This document shows, piece by piece, positions 1 through 10,694 of a stretch of DNA of 64,000 nt (position 1 is the first letter of the stretch; each line of letters begins with the position of its first letter). The translations under genes and the position numbers were made by a program. Source of the DNA: Scilla litardierei. Its lineage: Eukaryota > Streptophyta > Magnoliopsida > Asparagales > Asparagaceae. The notes under the pieces are model-generated. The model did not search any database. It was not told the DNA's origin and saw only the letters and a list, made by a program, of their open reading frames with translations. The DNA lies in NCBI GenBank assembly GCA_030789695.1, contig CM061138.1, forward strand, positions 181,513,051-181,577,050, in the 5' to 3' direction.

Positions 1-1191
1 GATCGATGCCCAGGATGATATGCTAAGTCTATCCGGGTTCGGACAGTGGGCATTCCCATGTCTAGCACTGCCTGACTCCGGGAGCACTATGCTCACAACG
101 ATTGCTCCCGACATTTCATCCAAGACGTTCACACGCGCGAGGAATCAATGTCTACGCTAGGGGAGTGAGCTGTGGCTAGGGAATCAAACTCCCGTTTTAC
201 TTCCCCTTGGCCCGACGGTCAAAGGCGGTCTTTCTCCTGCCAGTGAAAATAAAATGCCCCCCGCAACCATCTAAATCCATATATCCTATCGAATCCCTAA
301 TCCTATGGTCGTTCTAGGGAGAACCCACGAAGGGGCTTCTACCAATGTCCCAGATTTGAGAACTACTCACTAGTCATGGCGTGAGATGCAATAAAACAGA
401 TTATAGCCATCAAAATGAAAATCAAGCAATAGATTACTGTAGCAAATGGTATTATAAACGTAATATTAAAGTATTGAAACGTTCAAGAAACTTACAAATA
501 AAAATAAATTCAGAGCAGCCAAAATCCCTAAAAACAGCTTAAGAAAATGGGGATTACATTTTCTGGGAAACCTAGCCCTATTTATTCATGTTGGCAAGAT
601 GCCATGGAATATTCCCACTAAAAGACAAAAATAAACGTTCACCCGATCGGTTGAAACATCAATCGATTGGGTGAGGCAGCGGGAATTTTGGTCTTCAGCT
701 TCTGATAATTTTCACCCGATCGCTGAACCGATCGGGTGAGTTGTTGGGTTCTCGAGCTTGGGAAGAATCTGCTACAGGTGACCCAATTGGTTGACAAGTC
801 AACGATCGGGTGAACTTTGGCACTCAAAACAGCAAGCTGTGTCACATCCACCCGATCACTGAACCGATCGGGTGGAGTTGGCTCTTCCTCTGGACTGATA
901 CGGCCGCACGAACCGATCGGGTGGATCTGTCCACCCGATCGGTTGAGAGCTGATACATGATCTATCTTGACGATTGGCTCTCAGGGTCTCGTGCGACTCC
1001 TTCCGTTGCTCTGGGGACTCATGATGTTAGCCTTGTATGTCCCCTGCGCCAGCAATATCCTGCAAAAGCTCACAAACACAACAAAAGTGAAAAGGAACAA
1101 AAAACACAAGAGAATGGATGCGAAACAACGAAAAACAACGGGAAATTACGGAGAACACGTGTGTGAATATATAAAATATAAATGCACGTCA
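1..1191 (-). repeat. 3' LTR of element A (left part outside window)
   Basis: Bases 1-570 align closely with 15657-16226, the 5' LTR of the same element, at a constant offset of about 15656. On the minus strand the LTR begins with TGACGTGC right after a polypurine tract, so its plus-strand right end is 1191 (GCACGTCA). From the offset about 364 bases lie left of the window, giving a full LTR near 1.55 kb. The U3 part holds a palindrome array (640-947) followed in transcription order by an AT-rich TATA-like stretch at 578-588. Short reading frames in it are not supported as genes. Confidence 0.85.
640..947 (-). promoter_or_regulatory. Palindrome array CACCCGATCGG in U3 of element A
   Basis: About ten copies, exact or near, of CACCCGATCGGTTG and its reverse CAACCGATCGGGTG lie within 310 bases, in both orientations and often as close inverted pairs (for example around 713-739 and 905-947). 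The core CCGATCGG is a perfect palindrome. In the direction of transcription (minus) the array ends about 50 bases before a TATA-like element. Position and density suggest an enhancer or silencing target; this is inference. The same motif recurs inside the element at 11961-12230. Confidence 0.75.
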
Positions 1192-1236
1192 AAATCCCCC
1201 AAGCTGAACCCTTCCTCATCCTCGAGGAAGACGAGT
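1192..1236 (-). other. Polypurine tract and conserved upstream block of element A
   Basis: On the minus strand the segment reads CTCGTCTTCCTCGAGGA followed by CAGCTTGGGGGATTTTGA, the last TGA being the LTR start. It is the plus-strand priming site for reverse transcription. The same block (CCTCGAGGA, a GACGAGTAAG-like stretch, then AGCTTGGGGGATTTTGA) precedes the 3' LTRs of F (8616-8652) and D (35899-35937), which fixes the LTR boundary here. Confidence 0.8.
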
Positions 1237-2304
1237 GAGAATAGAAGCTCGGAGGGGAAAATAGAACGAAAGGAACAGAAAAAGAAAAGGAAATCCTAGA
1301 TTACCCGTCAGAGCCAACGAAAACTGACATGCCACGCTAAGCAAGCATGCGATAAGCATCGCACTAAACCCAGGAATATGAGTCCCTACTAGTGTCGTGG
1401 CTCCATGCGGTGAAGCGCAAGTGAGTGAGGTCGTGAGCTAGCAGACGGTGTAACTATGTAAATTATGCAATCAAGCTCCATATACACATACACATTGAAT
1501 GACCCAAATATCGAATCAATTCGAGTAAGTGGTGAATAATGGTTCAAGCATGCATAAGAATAGAGTAAGAATAGAAACATATCATATGTCAGGGACTCTA
1601 CTACTAGAAACTAGGAAATCACCGCACGATTGCCTAGATGATCGCTAAAAAGCTCCTATGCCAAGTGTGTTTGAAAATGAAAGGGGCTGAGTAGGTGTGG
1701 AGGAGAGCACTTGGTGCAAATTCTCGCCTTCCCTTTATTCACGGTGGATACGAGTAATGTTCACAACAAGAACTTTTTTTTGGGTTTTGGATATTTGTAT
1801 ATATATATTTGGATTTTGGCTATACATGTTCTTTCTTTCCTCCTTTCTTTTCTTCTCTTTGTTTTTTTGAAAAATGTGTACTCTCCCAAGTGGAAGAACA
1901 GTGCACAACGAGGGGATTTGCACCAAGTAAAACAAAAAAGAATTCGAATTCTAAACACTTGGGCAAAAGGAAAATTTTTCGCGGATCAGAGCGTGAGCAA
2001 CATGTGTTATCCTAGTCTTATCGGTAGAGTCCTGACGCATGCGAATTGAAGCGTAAATATATAGATGATTCATGCATAAAGAAGCAGACAGTGGAGGCAA
2101 TATACCGCATATTCAAAATCGAAGCATGATAGTCTAGGGGTCATCCAAGGACAGGCATATAAAACAAAATCACAACGTAAAAGCACACCAACTAGCTAGT
2201 CACAACACACAACTCGCACAAAAGGCAAAGTGAACCCACTGAGCATAAAATGCAATAGAACTCGGCTTCCTAGGGTTAGTGAGAATGATTATCGTAGCTA
2301 AGCT

Positions 2305-2346
<42 letters not shown>

Positions 2347-2715
2347 CCGTGGCAGTTTCATCATGTGGGGTCATCTCTAGGAGAGGGAGAATAAAAGGAT
2401 GGAAAGAAAAAGGAAAACACGATGAAAACGACTCAAAAAATGGTGAAAAAGACACGACTGACGCACGTAGTGCGACTCCCTCAAGCTGAATATTGCATTT
2501 CCCTCAATGCAATAGGAGTAAATGCGGGAGGGCAACGAAAGATGGGAGGGAAGTACGCACCGACAAAGAAATGGACAAAACATGAAAAACATACAAAAAG
2601 AGACATAGAAAATTATAGAAAGTAAATACCGAAACGAACTATACAAAAGACATACACACGAACACACACAAAACAAACACACAGCAAATAAGAGACACGA
2701 CAACAATAAAAAAAT
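1237..2715 (-). other. Non-coding 3' region of element A
   Basis: This 1.5 kb lies between the env-like ORF and the 3' LTR. I find no convincing coding frame; the short ORFs in it are low-complexity. It holds a GT microsatellite (2307-2344) and pyrimidine-rich runs around 1830-1875. Element F (7120-8615) and element D (35938-37463) have an untranslated stretch of similar size at the same place, so a long 3' untranslated region seems to be a family trait. Confidence 0.6.
2307..2344. repeat. (GT)19 microsatellite
   Basis: An uninterrupted GT dinucleotide run of 38 bases in the non-coding 3' part of element A. Confidence 0.95.
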
Positions 2716-2742
2716 GATTTCCCCAAGCTGATCTCAATAATG
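2716..2742 (-). other. Second, internal polypurine-like motif of element A (decayed)
   Basis: On the minus strand it reads ATTATTGAGATCAGCTTGGGG. It matches, with decay, the motif ATTGAGGACAATGTG plus TTTAAGCTTGGGGGAG found at the same relative place in F (7379-7414), D (37464-37500) and B (47751-47788), about 1-1.5 kb before the real PPT. Confidence 0.5.
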
Positions 2743-2759
2743 TCAGAGAAAAGATGTGA

Positions 2760-3826
2760 TCATGGTGAATCAGATAAATGGCTAGGGGGAAAATCAGGAA
2801 AAAAAGGGAAATCAAGGTGCAGGAGCGAAAGGCTCCTCATCCTCCTCGGAAGAGAGTAGAGGGGTGTGGTCGGGAGAGGTGACTGGTGTGCGAAGAAGTG
2901 GAGAAAGGGGTAGAGATGGTGGACAGATGGGCGCGGTGGGGATGTGAATGATGGGTGGAGTGTCGGTGGTAACGGAAGGTGGTAAGGATACGACGACTGA
3001 TGAGGATGGTGTGGGTAGTGATCTCGTGCGCACAGCGATCTATTTCTTGCGACGCGAGTATGCCGTGGTGATGGAGGTGAAAGGTGGTGGGAGTGGTGGG
3101 TCAGTGGTAGTGGTGGTGGGAGGGGAAGATCATTGTGGAGGCGATGGGGGAGGTGATGGGGGTGGGGATGGTGGTGGAGGACCATGGACATGGGTAAGAA
3201 GGCAGAGATTGGTGGCGACGTTTCGCTCGAGAGCGAGAAAACAGGGATGTGATAGGAAAGAAGTGGATGGATCCGAGGAGGTGGAGGAGGATGCGCCTGT
3301 GTGCAAGGCAGCCATCTCGGCCTTGAGAGTGAGGCGAGCTGAAGTAGCACGGTGCACGGAGGAGTGTATGCCGGTAGCAGTGGTCGTGTCGACATGAGAG
3401 GCCAGGCCATTCAGGGCCATGATCAGGGCCTCGGAAGAGACGACAGCAGCAGCCGGGGTGGTGACACTAGGACCAGCCCTGTGGTCTCCTATGAACTCTG
3501 GGATATCCTGCTCGCCCAAGTGGACGGCATGGAAAGGTGGTCTAGGAGCGTCAGGGAGAACAAACTGAAGGTGTAGCCCCCAAGAAACTCAGGATCGGGT
3601 GGAAAAGACCAATCTCCCAGAAGCTCGATGGTAACACGGTCAGGGTTGGGGAGAATGGTGTAAGGAGCAGGGGGTGGCCATAATGGAAAGAAAACTGACC
3701 GTTGCCTAGTGGTTTGATCATATGGGTGTGCCTCAGGACATCGATGTAAAGATAGGTAGATCCTGGGGCACGAGGCAGATCGGGGGAATCACAATGTTGA
3801 AGGGAGGGTGTAGGGCAATGATAGAC
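2760..3826 (-). pseudogene. Env-like ORF of element A, C-terminal part (broken)
   Basis: This is the continuation of the env-like ORF whose N-terminal part lies at 10695-11522; element F separates the two. The frame entering at 3826 is open to 3551 and contains a stretch ending in VLRHTHMIKPLGN. A frameshift then moves the frame to 3519-3130, a tail with Ser/Thr-rich runs (SSSTSSDPS) and a proline run around 3130-3190 on the complementary strand. Below 3130 the only open frames are Pro/His-rich and doubtful. The tail resembles in style the Ser/Pro-rich tail of element D's env-like remnant. No transmembrane segment or fusion peptide is evident, so an envelope function is not supported by the sequence; env-like is a positional name. 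Confidence 0.55.
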
Positions 3827-4333
3827 TGATGTGTCATTATATTCCACATTTTATCTATTTGATTACACGTCAAAATGATTGCTCAATCACATATTTCATA
3901 TGCTTTTACGCTCATTATTGGAATAATATGACTTTCGGAGCATTTATGTCTATTTAATAGATTTGGGCGATATTGGAGCAATTTGGAGTCAATAAGACAA
4001 TCAACGACGTGAGAGCACCAATGAGACTCATGATGACATGCTCGAGGTGCCAAAGAAGAATACTGGAGTAAGGAAGGGGCAAGATAGAAGGTCGCTCGAT
4101 CGAACTATGATGCGACGAAGGAATCAAGCGATCCGAAGTGCTGGAAACAGGACAGCCGTGCACTATTTCCAAATGTGCTATCACCTGGGATTTTTCACTA
4201 TTTTTCTGATATTTTTCCCAGATAATAGACTTCAAGACGGTTCCAACGCCACCAAGAACGCGCCAATCGGCGGTCTGAGCCCTGGGGAATTTTTGCAAGT
4301 TGATGGTGCAGTGCTGAAACTGTTCTCAGCAGC

Positions 4334-4737
4334 CTACTCGGTCGAACAGTACACTACTCGGTCCGAGCAGTGCACTACTCAACCGAATAGTGTGCAAAAT
4401 CTGCTGAAATGAGTTTTTACCTCCGATACGGCTGAACAGTTCACTGCTCGGCCGAGCAGTTGACTGCTCGACCGAGCAGTGTGCTGAATTGTGTTTTTTG
4501 GCGTCCTATTTGGCTGAACATCAGGGTGCTCGACCGAGCAGCTTACTGCTCGACCAAGCATCTTACTGCTCGACCGAGCAGCTGCATACTCGACTGAGCA
4601 GCTATGTACTCGGGCCGGTTTGACAGAGCGACATATTTCGGAGAAGCTCGGTTCCATGTCGTACTCGACCGAGCAGGAGGGCTCTCGACCGAGCAGCTGG
4701 ACGACTCGACCGAGCATCTTTGTGCTCGACCGAGTCG
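4334..4737 (+). promoter_or_regulatory. Palindrome array TGCTCGRCCGAGCA in the 5' LTR of element F
   Basis: More than a dozen exact and near copies of CTGCTCGACCGAGCAG, plus variants CTCGGCCGAG, CTCGGTCCGAG and CTCGACTGAG, occupy 400 bases. They come in tight runs (4444-4483, 4535-4610, 4664-4735). The array lies about 200 bases upstream of the TATA box. The copy in the 3' LTR (9173-9520) has fewer units. Confidence 0.78.
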
Positions 4738-4942
4738 CTGTGGGCCCATTCTTTAAGCTGCGCCTGGATGTTTGGGGACGATTTGGAGGGGTTTTGGGGG
4801 ATATTGAGCAGCCGTCATTGGGGAGTTCTGGATAGAGTTTTGGGGAGATTTTTGTATACTTTTTAGAAGAGAATTTTTAGAACTTTCTGAGGCTTTTTTG
4901 GAGACGATCTTTTTGGGGAGTTTGGATATGCCCTAGGCCCCT

Positions 4943-4956
4943 CCTTTGTATAAAGA
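4943..4956 (+). promoter_or_regulatory. TATA box of element F 5' LTR
   Basis: TTTGTATAAAGATAAG lies downstream of the palindrome array and upstream of the conserved U5 block, as expected for the LTR promoter. The 3' LTR copy is changed to TATCAAGATA (about 9731). Confidence 0.5.
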
Positions 4957-5837
4957 TAAGTATTTTTGCCCTTTTTAATTCTATTATTATTTCTTTGTGA
5001 TTTATTATTGTTTATCCTTTTTTGATGCATGCAATGAAATCTTTGTGCGTTCTATTATCTATTGCTATTGCTATGCTTGAGTAGTCTTTTCTAGGGCTAA
5101 GGGATTAGCCCATGGATCTTAGGATTTAGATGCAAAGTTGGGATTTTTATGGTGCGTTGGATATAAAAGGGGTTGTATTTTGGTTGATCTATCAAAATCC
5201 CTAGGAGAACTCGTACTGAGATCGTGCCCACGGACGGTGGAATCGATTAGCTTAAGGAGTATCCTACGGATTTAATTAGGGAGTTAGTGGATTCAACCGA
5301 GGCATGTGACTATGCCTGGCTCGTGCCTTGAGGGAATCCACCGACGAACTATATTACTAATTGGGCTACCGCCATTGCGTCAAATAGAGCCACCAAAGTA
5401 CCTCGAAACTCTAACCCACGAGAGTGGTACGAGTTGAGAGCATTCGAACCACGAGAGTGGTGAGACTATTGTAGATCCTTAATGCACGTACAGTATGCGC
5501 CTATCGCGAGAGCGGGGTTAATGCGATACATTAGATTCATGATGCCCAGACACATGAATTCACTTTCTAGATGCTACAATCCCCCAATAAAACCAATGCA
5601 ACATAGGAGTCCTAGCCTAGCGTCGACGTCCAACGGTCCTAGTGGCGAGTCCTAAAGCCCTAATCTTTATATTTTATTTATTTCTTTCTTTGTGTGGAAT
5701 CCATCGCTTGCGATGTTGAGTGACACAACCTTCACATCCATCACCATTACGACCCTCCATACTCCACATCCACCAATAAATCTGCAAGTCTAACTCAACC
5801 TAGGAGTAGATAGGTAGTATAGCACCGCTTCCCCGTG

Positions 5838-5876
5838 TTCGATACCCGCTTGCCACTTTACCGTGCGCTTGCAGTA
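5838..5876 (+). other. Conserved U5 block near the LTR end of element F
   Basis: The segment reads TTCGATACCCGCTTGCC then CTTTACCGTGCGCTTGC. Nearly the same order of words appears near the end of the LTRs of D (minus, 21806-21842 and 43901-43940) and, weaker, A (minus, 15351-15400), although the rest of these LTRs differs. ACCGTGCGCTTGCGGT can fold on itself. Confidence 0.6.
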
Positions 5877-5918
5877 AATGACATCATTTCGGAGTTGATT
5901 CCGTGCCAATCAAGTTTA

Positions 5919-5936
5919 GGGCGCCGTTGCCGGGGA
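5919..5936 (+). other. Primer binding site of element F
   Basis: GGGCGCCGTTGCCGGGGA differs in only the first base from TGGCGCCGTTGCCGGGGA, the complement of the plant tRNA-Asp 3' end used by Athila-type elements. It starts 6 bases after the LTR. Confidence 0.85.
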
Positions 5937-6132
5937 GGCGTTTCACCATATTATCTATTTACCACGATTAGGTTATTAGCTTGCGTTAAAAAAACAAAAA
6001 CAAAAAAAAATCAAAAAACAAAAACAAAAAACAGAGAGAGAGATTTTTCCCCACCACCTGCTTTATTATTATCTCTTTTTCTTGTACCACTGATGTCTTT
6101 TCCAGGTTGTTGTTTTTGACTATTAAGGTATA

Positions 6133-7119
6133 ATGGAACAATCTTGGGATTATTCAGGCAATGATTTTTCAGAGCAGTATGGGATTCCTATGCAAGACTA
6201 TGAATATCATTCATCGGTCCCGTACTATCGGATGGAAGGATATGACCACTACCCAGAGTTCTATGCTTACTACGAGTCTTGTGACATGGAGGGACACATT
6301 CCATACGAAAGCCGTGTTTGTCTCTTGAGGCCTGACCATCCTCTCAATTTGACACTCAATGCATTCATGGCATCGGTAGAGGAGAGCACGGCTGTCAGCG
6401 CTATGCTAAATGAGTCACATGATCGTTGGCAGAAAGATATGGCCGAAATCAACAAGTGCCTTCCATATTATGAGCTCGAGGGAGAGGCTGAGGACATTGA
6501 TACTTCCACATCTGAGGAGACAGCGGCTGACATACACGATGCATCCAAGGTCGACACATTCACTTCCATACCCACGGAGCCAGAGCCTGTCACCGAGGAG
6601 GTCGTGCATTGAGATGAGGACACAAATATTCATAAGGATCCCGAGTGTTGCCCACCTTCAGTTGAGCTTCCACCGCTACCTCATCCTTCCATCGACAATG
6701 ATAAGGATTCGCCTGATGAGACCCATACCCATATGCCAGAGCTGCCTGAAAAGCCTGAGACGAACGATAAGGAACTGACTGTCGTGTTACATGAGAGCAG
6801 AGATGTATTTTCAGGGAAGTATCATCTACCTATTTTTACTTTACACATTTCTTTTGATGATCTTCTTTGGAAAAATTTTATTTTGGGGAAAGATATTCCA
6901 CATCAGATTGATGTGGCTTGTCTCTTGCAGGGTACAGGTGGAGTCCTTGGAGAGATACTGGGAGCTGCATTGCTGGAATCTGATGAAGCCCGTGGAGATA
7001 CGCACCTGGCGGAGCCACGGAAAGTACAGATAGAGCAGCTGCCTGCAACGGCAAAGATATTGGACCCGTCTTTTGCTACAGGTGGTACCAATTTAGTAGT
7101 ACAGTATTTTATGCTTTAA
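6133..7119 (+). pseudogene. Accessory ORF of element F, one in-frame stop
   Basis: The frame runs from ATG 6133, shortly after the PBS and an A-rich leader (5989-6032), to a stop at 7117-7119, with a single in-frame TGA at 6610-6612; before an inferred CGA to TGA change it would be about 328 codons. I do not recognise the first 160 residues: they are acidic and Tyr-rich (PYYRMEGYDHYPEFYAYY) with no zinc knuckle. The last 130 contain SFDDLLWKNF, IDVACL, GAALLESDEA, IEQLP and a DPSFAT end. The same words in the same order occur in element B (47876-48208), so this C-terminal domain is shared by two non-autonomous elements with different LTRs. Function unknown; a role in packaging or complementation would be a guess. 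It does not resemble gag in its N-terminal part. Confidence 0.6.
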
Positions 7120-8615
7120 ATAATCACGAATCCTCTCGGCAGCGAGAGGACCGTAAGATTTTACATGCTTTCTTAGTTTAATAAATTCACCCCTTATGAT
7201 GGCTCCATTATCTTTTGCACCCAACCCATTGTTTATTATCCATGCCCACCCTTATATTTTGGCGCTTATTTTGCATCTCTCCCCAATTTTTATGTGATGT
7301 TTAAGCTTGGGGAAGAGAAATTATTTTGTTGAGTGGCCTCCCCTATCTTGTCGTTGTCCTCTATTCTATCATACACACATTGAGGACAATGTGATTTTTA
7401 AGCTTGGGGGAGTGCATAGTGCACACACTTTGCTTCATTGTGAAACACACTTCGAAATTTCCATATGAACCATGTTCACTTCTATATTTATGTCTCATAT
7501 GCTTCATTTTCTATGAAATATCGTGGATTTATTTTTTTATGAACTTTGATATCTGTTAGATTAGAGTTCGATTCCTTGATTAGTGTATCTTTGTTAATAT
7601 GCTTTTTCATAGCAGAATCCATAGTTTCACAACCATATTCTCGAAACAGTTAAGCTAAAAATGAATGAATCAAATCTGAAAATTATTTGACTCCTGCGTG
7701 ATTGATTGATAATTTTATTGCTTCATGGATGTTTAGTGATTCAAAAGAGATAGGATAACCCAACGACAACCAAAGTAGTGATGATTAGGACTCCTGAAAC
7801 TGAGCCATGTCTAAATTCTATGCCTTTTCTTTTTCTTTTGTGAATAGCCAATAAATGATCTTTGATCGTGTTTTGCATTCCATCGCGTTTACGTGAGTTT
7901 GCAAAAATCCCAAAAATACAAAAATCAAATAAATATCCTGAATAAAAGGCCCTAGGGGTTCTTTGTAACCCAATGCCCTAAGACCATCTGGTCTGGAATG
8001 CATAGGCCGCTTTTTGTATATATTGAGTTATCTCGTGTATATAAAGAAAAAAATGCATATGAAATATTCATATAGCCAAAAACAATATAAAACCACAAAA
8101 ATCTCATATCATTATTTCCATTTCTATATATAACTAAGACATGGAAAAGTTGATGGGTTCTAGGAGTCTGGAAATGTTCGTAGTGTGGTGGTGCCTTACT
8201 TTGATTGAATTTGCTAAATTCATTCCATGAAGTATAACAAAATACCATGCATGCTTGAAAACATTTGATCATGACATATTACACTGCCTAGAGAATGAGT
8301 TGTGAACATTGGTTTCATTTTTGTGAACTTAGTATATTGCATGATAAACTATGATATGATATAACTCTAATCTCTTCTTATTTATTATCAAGTTCAATTT
8401 ATTTATTGAAATCCACGTTATTTTAATATGAGCGAGACTTAAGTATTGGTTGTGTATATGTGTTCTAATTTCATTTCGACGTGTGTTCACGAGATCTTGT
8501 ATATCTTGGGTTCTTATATTTTCTGAATTTAAGATTGAACTCCTTGTCTCCATTTACACATCACCGCCTCACATCTCCATTGTATCCCTCTCCCGTGTTA
8601 GCTTCTTACTAGTCT
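7120..8615 (+). other. Non-coding 3' region of element F
   Basis: About 1.5 kb between the ORF and the PPT with no supported gene. It is AT-rich and holds a polypurine-like AAGCTTGGGGAAGAG at about 7311 and the internal motif at 7379-7414. Confidence 0.6.
7379..7414 (+). other. Second, internal polypurine-like motif of element F
   Basis: ATTGAGGACAATGTG followed by TTTTTAAGCTTGGGGGAGTG. It looks like the true PPT (AGCTTGGGGGA) but lies 1.2 kb upstream of it. The same motif sits at the corresponding place in B, D and, decayed, A. Confidence 0.65.
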
Positions 8616-8652
8616 TCCTCGAGGACGAGTAAGAGGTAAGCTTGGGGGATTT
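8616..8652 (+). other. Polypurine tract of element F
   Basis: CTTCCTCGAGGACGAGTAAG then GGTAAGCTTGGGGGATT directly before the 3' LTR TGATGTG. Plus-strand primer of reverse transcription. The same block precedes the 3' LTRs of D and A. Confidence 0.85.
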
Positions 8653-10694
8653 TGATGTGTCATTATATTCCACATTTTATCTATTTGATTACACGTTAAA
8701 ATGATTGCTCAATTACATATTTCATATGCTTTTATGCTCATTATTGGAATAATATGACTTTCGGAGCGTTTATGTCCATTTCAGGGATTTGGACGATATT
8801 GGAGCAATTTGGAGTCAATAAGACGATCGGCGACATGAGAGCACCAATGAGACTCATGATGACATGCTCGAGGTGCCAAAGAAGAATACTAGAGCAAAGA
8901 AGGGGTAAGAGAGAAGGTCGCTTGATCGAACTATGATGCGGCGAAGGAATCGAGCGACCCAAAGTGCTGGAAACAGGACAACTGTGCACTATTTCCAAAT
9001 CTTCTATCACCTTGGATATTTCACTATTTTTGTGATATTTTTCCCAGATAATAGAATTCAAGACAGTTCCAACGCCACTAAGAACTCACCAATAGGAGGT
9101 CAGATGAGCTCTGGGGAATTTCTTCAAGTTGATAGTGCAGTGCTGAAACTGTTCTCAGCAGCCTACTCGGTCGAGCAGTACACTACTCGGTCCGAGCAGT
9201 GCACTACTCGATCGAGTAGTGTGCAAAATCTGCTGAAATGCGTTTTTTACCTCCGATACAGCTGAACAGTTCCCTGCTCGGCCACTGCTCGACCGAGCAG
9301 TGTACTGAAATGTGTTTTTTGACGCCCTATTTAGCTGAACATCAGGGTGCTCGACCGAGTAGCTTACTGCTCGACCGAGCAACTACGTACTCGGGCCGGT
9401 TTGACAGAGCGACATATTTCGGAGAAGCTCGGTTCCCTATCGTACTCGACCGAGCAGGAGGGCTGCTCGACCGAGCAGCCGGACAACTCGACCGAGCAGC
9501 TTTGTGCTCGATCGAGTCGCTGTGGGCCCATTCTTTAAGCTGCGCCCCGATTTTTGGGGACGATTTGGAGGTGTTTTGGGGGATATTGAGCAGCCGTCAT
9601 TGGGAAGTTCTGGACAGATTTTTGGGGAGATTTTTGTATACTTTTTAGAAGAGAATTTTTAGATCTTTCTGAGGCTTTTTTGGAGACGATCTTTTTGAGG
9701 AGTTTGGCTATGCCCTAGGCCCCTCCTTTGTATCAAGATAAGTATTTTTGCCCTTTTTAATTCTATTATTATTTCTTTGTGATTTATTATTGTTTATCCT
9801 TTTTTGATGCATGCAATGAAATCTTTGTGCGTTCTATTATCTATTGCTATTTTTATGCTTGAGTAGTCTTTTCTAGGGCTAAGGGATTAGCCCATGGATC
9901 TTAGGATTTAGATGCAAAGTTGGGATTTTTATGGTGCGTTGGATATAAACGGGGTTGTATTTTGGTTGATCTATCAAAACCCCTAGGAGAACTCGTACTG
10001 AGATCGTGCCCACGGTCGGTGGAATCGATTAGCTTAAGGAGTATCCTACAGATTTAATTAGGGAGTCAGTGGATTCAACCGAGGCACGTGACCATGCCCG
10101 GCTCGTGCCTTAAGGGGATCCACTGACGAACTATATTACTAATTGACGGCTACCGCCATTGCGTCAAATATAACCACCAAAGTACCTCAAACTCTAACCC
10201 ACGAGAGTGGTACGAGTCGAGAGCATTCGAACCACGAGAGTGGTGAGACTATTGTAGATCCTTAATGCACGTACCGTATGCGCCTATCGTGAGAGTGGGG
10301 TTAATGCGATACATTAGATTCATAATGTCCAGACACATGAATTCACTTTCTAGATGCTACAATCTCCCAATAAAACCAATGCAACGTAAGAGTCCGAGCC
10401 TAGCGTCAACGTCCAACGGTCCTAGCGGCGAGTCCTAAAGCCTAATCTTTTATATTTTATTTCTTTCTTTCTTTGTGTGGAATCCCTCGCTTTGACGTTG
10501 AGTGACACAACCTTCGCATCCATCACCATTACGAGCCTCCATACTCCACATCCACCACTAAACCTGCAAGTCTAACTCAACCTATGAGTAGATAGGTAGT
10601 ATAGCACCGCTTTCCCGTATTCGATACCTGCTTGCCACTATACTGTGCACTTGCGGTAAACGACATCGTTTCGGAGTTGATTCCGGGCCGATCA
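8653..10694 (+). repeat. 3' LTR of element F
   Basis: A 2042-base copy of 3827-5912, ending GGCCGATCA. It is 44 bases shorter, mainly because the palindrome array lost units. Scattered substitutions separate the two LTRs, so the insertion is not recent. Confidence 0.9.
9173..9520 (+). promoter_or_regulatory. Palindrome array in the 3' LTR of element F (contracted)
   Basis: Same motif as 4334-4737. One Gly-type unit pair near 9276 is collapsed (CTCGGCCACTGCTCG), and two to three units present at about 4547-4600 are absent near 9370-9385. Confidence 0.75.

Larger units (their letters stand above)
3827..5912 (+). repeat. 5' LTR of element F
   Basis: A 2086-base copy of 8653-10694, ending in CCAATCA just before the PBS. 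It contains a palindrome array (4334-4737), a TATA box TTTGTATAAAGATA near 4945, a pyrimidine/AT stretch, and near its end a block CGATACCCGCTTGCC plus CCGTGCGCTTGC that is shared with the LTRs of D and A. Short frames inside are not genes. Confidence 0.9.
3827..10694 (+). mobile_element. Element F: non-autonomous Athila-like LTR retrotransposon
   Basis: The 6.9 kb element has a 5' LTR 3827-5912, PBS 5919-5936, one ORF with an in-frame stop (6133-7119), a long non-coding 3' part, PPT 8640-8652 and a 3' LTR 8653-10694. LTR ends are TGAT...ATCA. It encodes no gag, protease, RT or integrase and must have used proteins of a related element. It lies in the env-like ORF of A in the opposite orientation. 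The 5-base flanks TAGAC (3822-3826) and GCCAC (10695-10699) do not match, so there is no clear target-site duplication. Confidence 0.88.

Noticed and set aside
640..950. CRISPR-like repeat array
   Set aside because: Copies are imperfect, alternate in orientation and have irregular spacing; host is a plant; no cas genes.
2760..3410. Long Pro/His-rich frame on the minus strand (216 codons)
   Set aside because: Low-complexity frame overlapping the better-supported env-like tail in another frame; no conserved words.
4379..4749. Overlapping Ser/Glu-rich frames in the F LTR (and 9155-9648)
   Set aside because: Come from the CTCGACCGAGCAG array; open in several frames, as expected for a repeat whose unit lacks stops.
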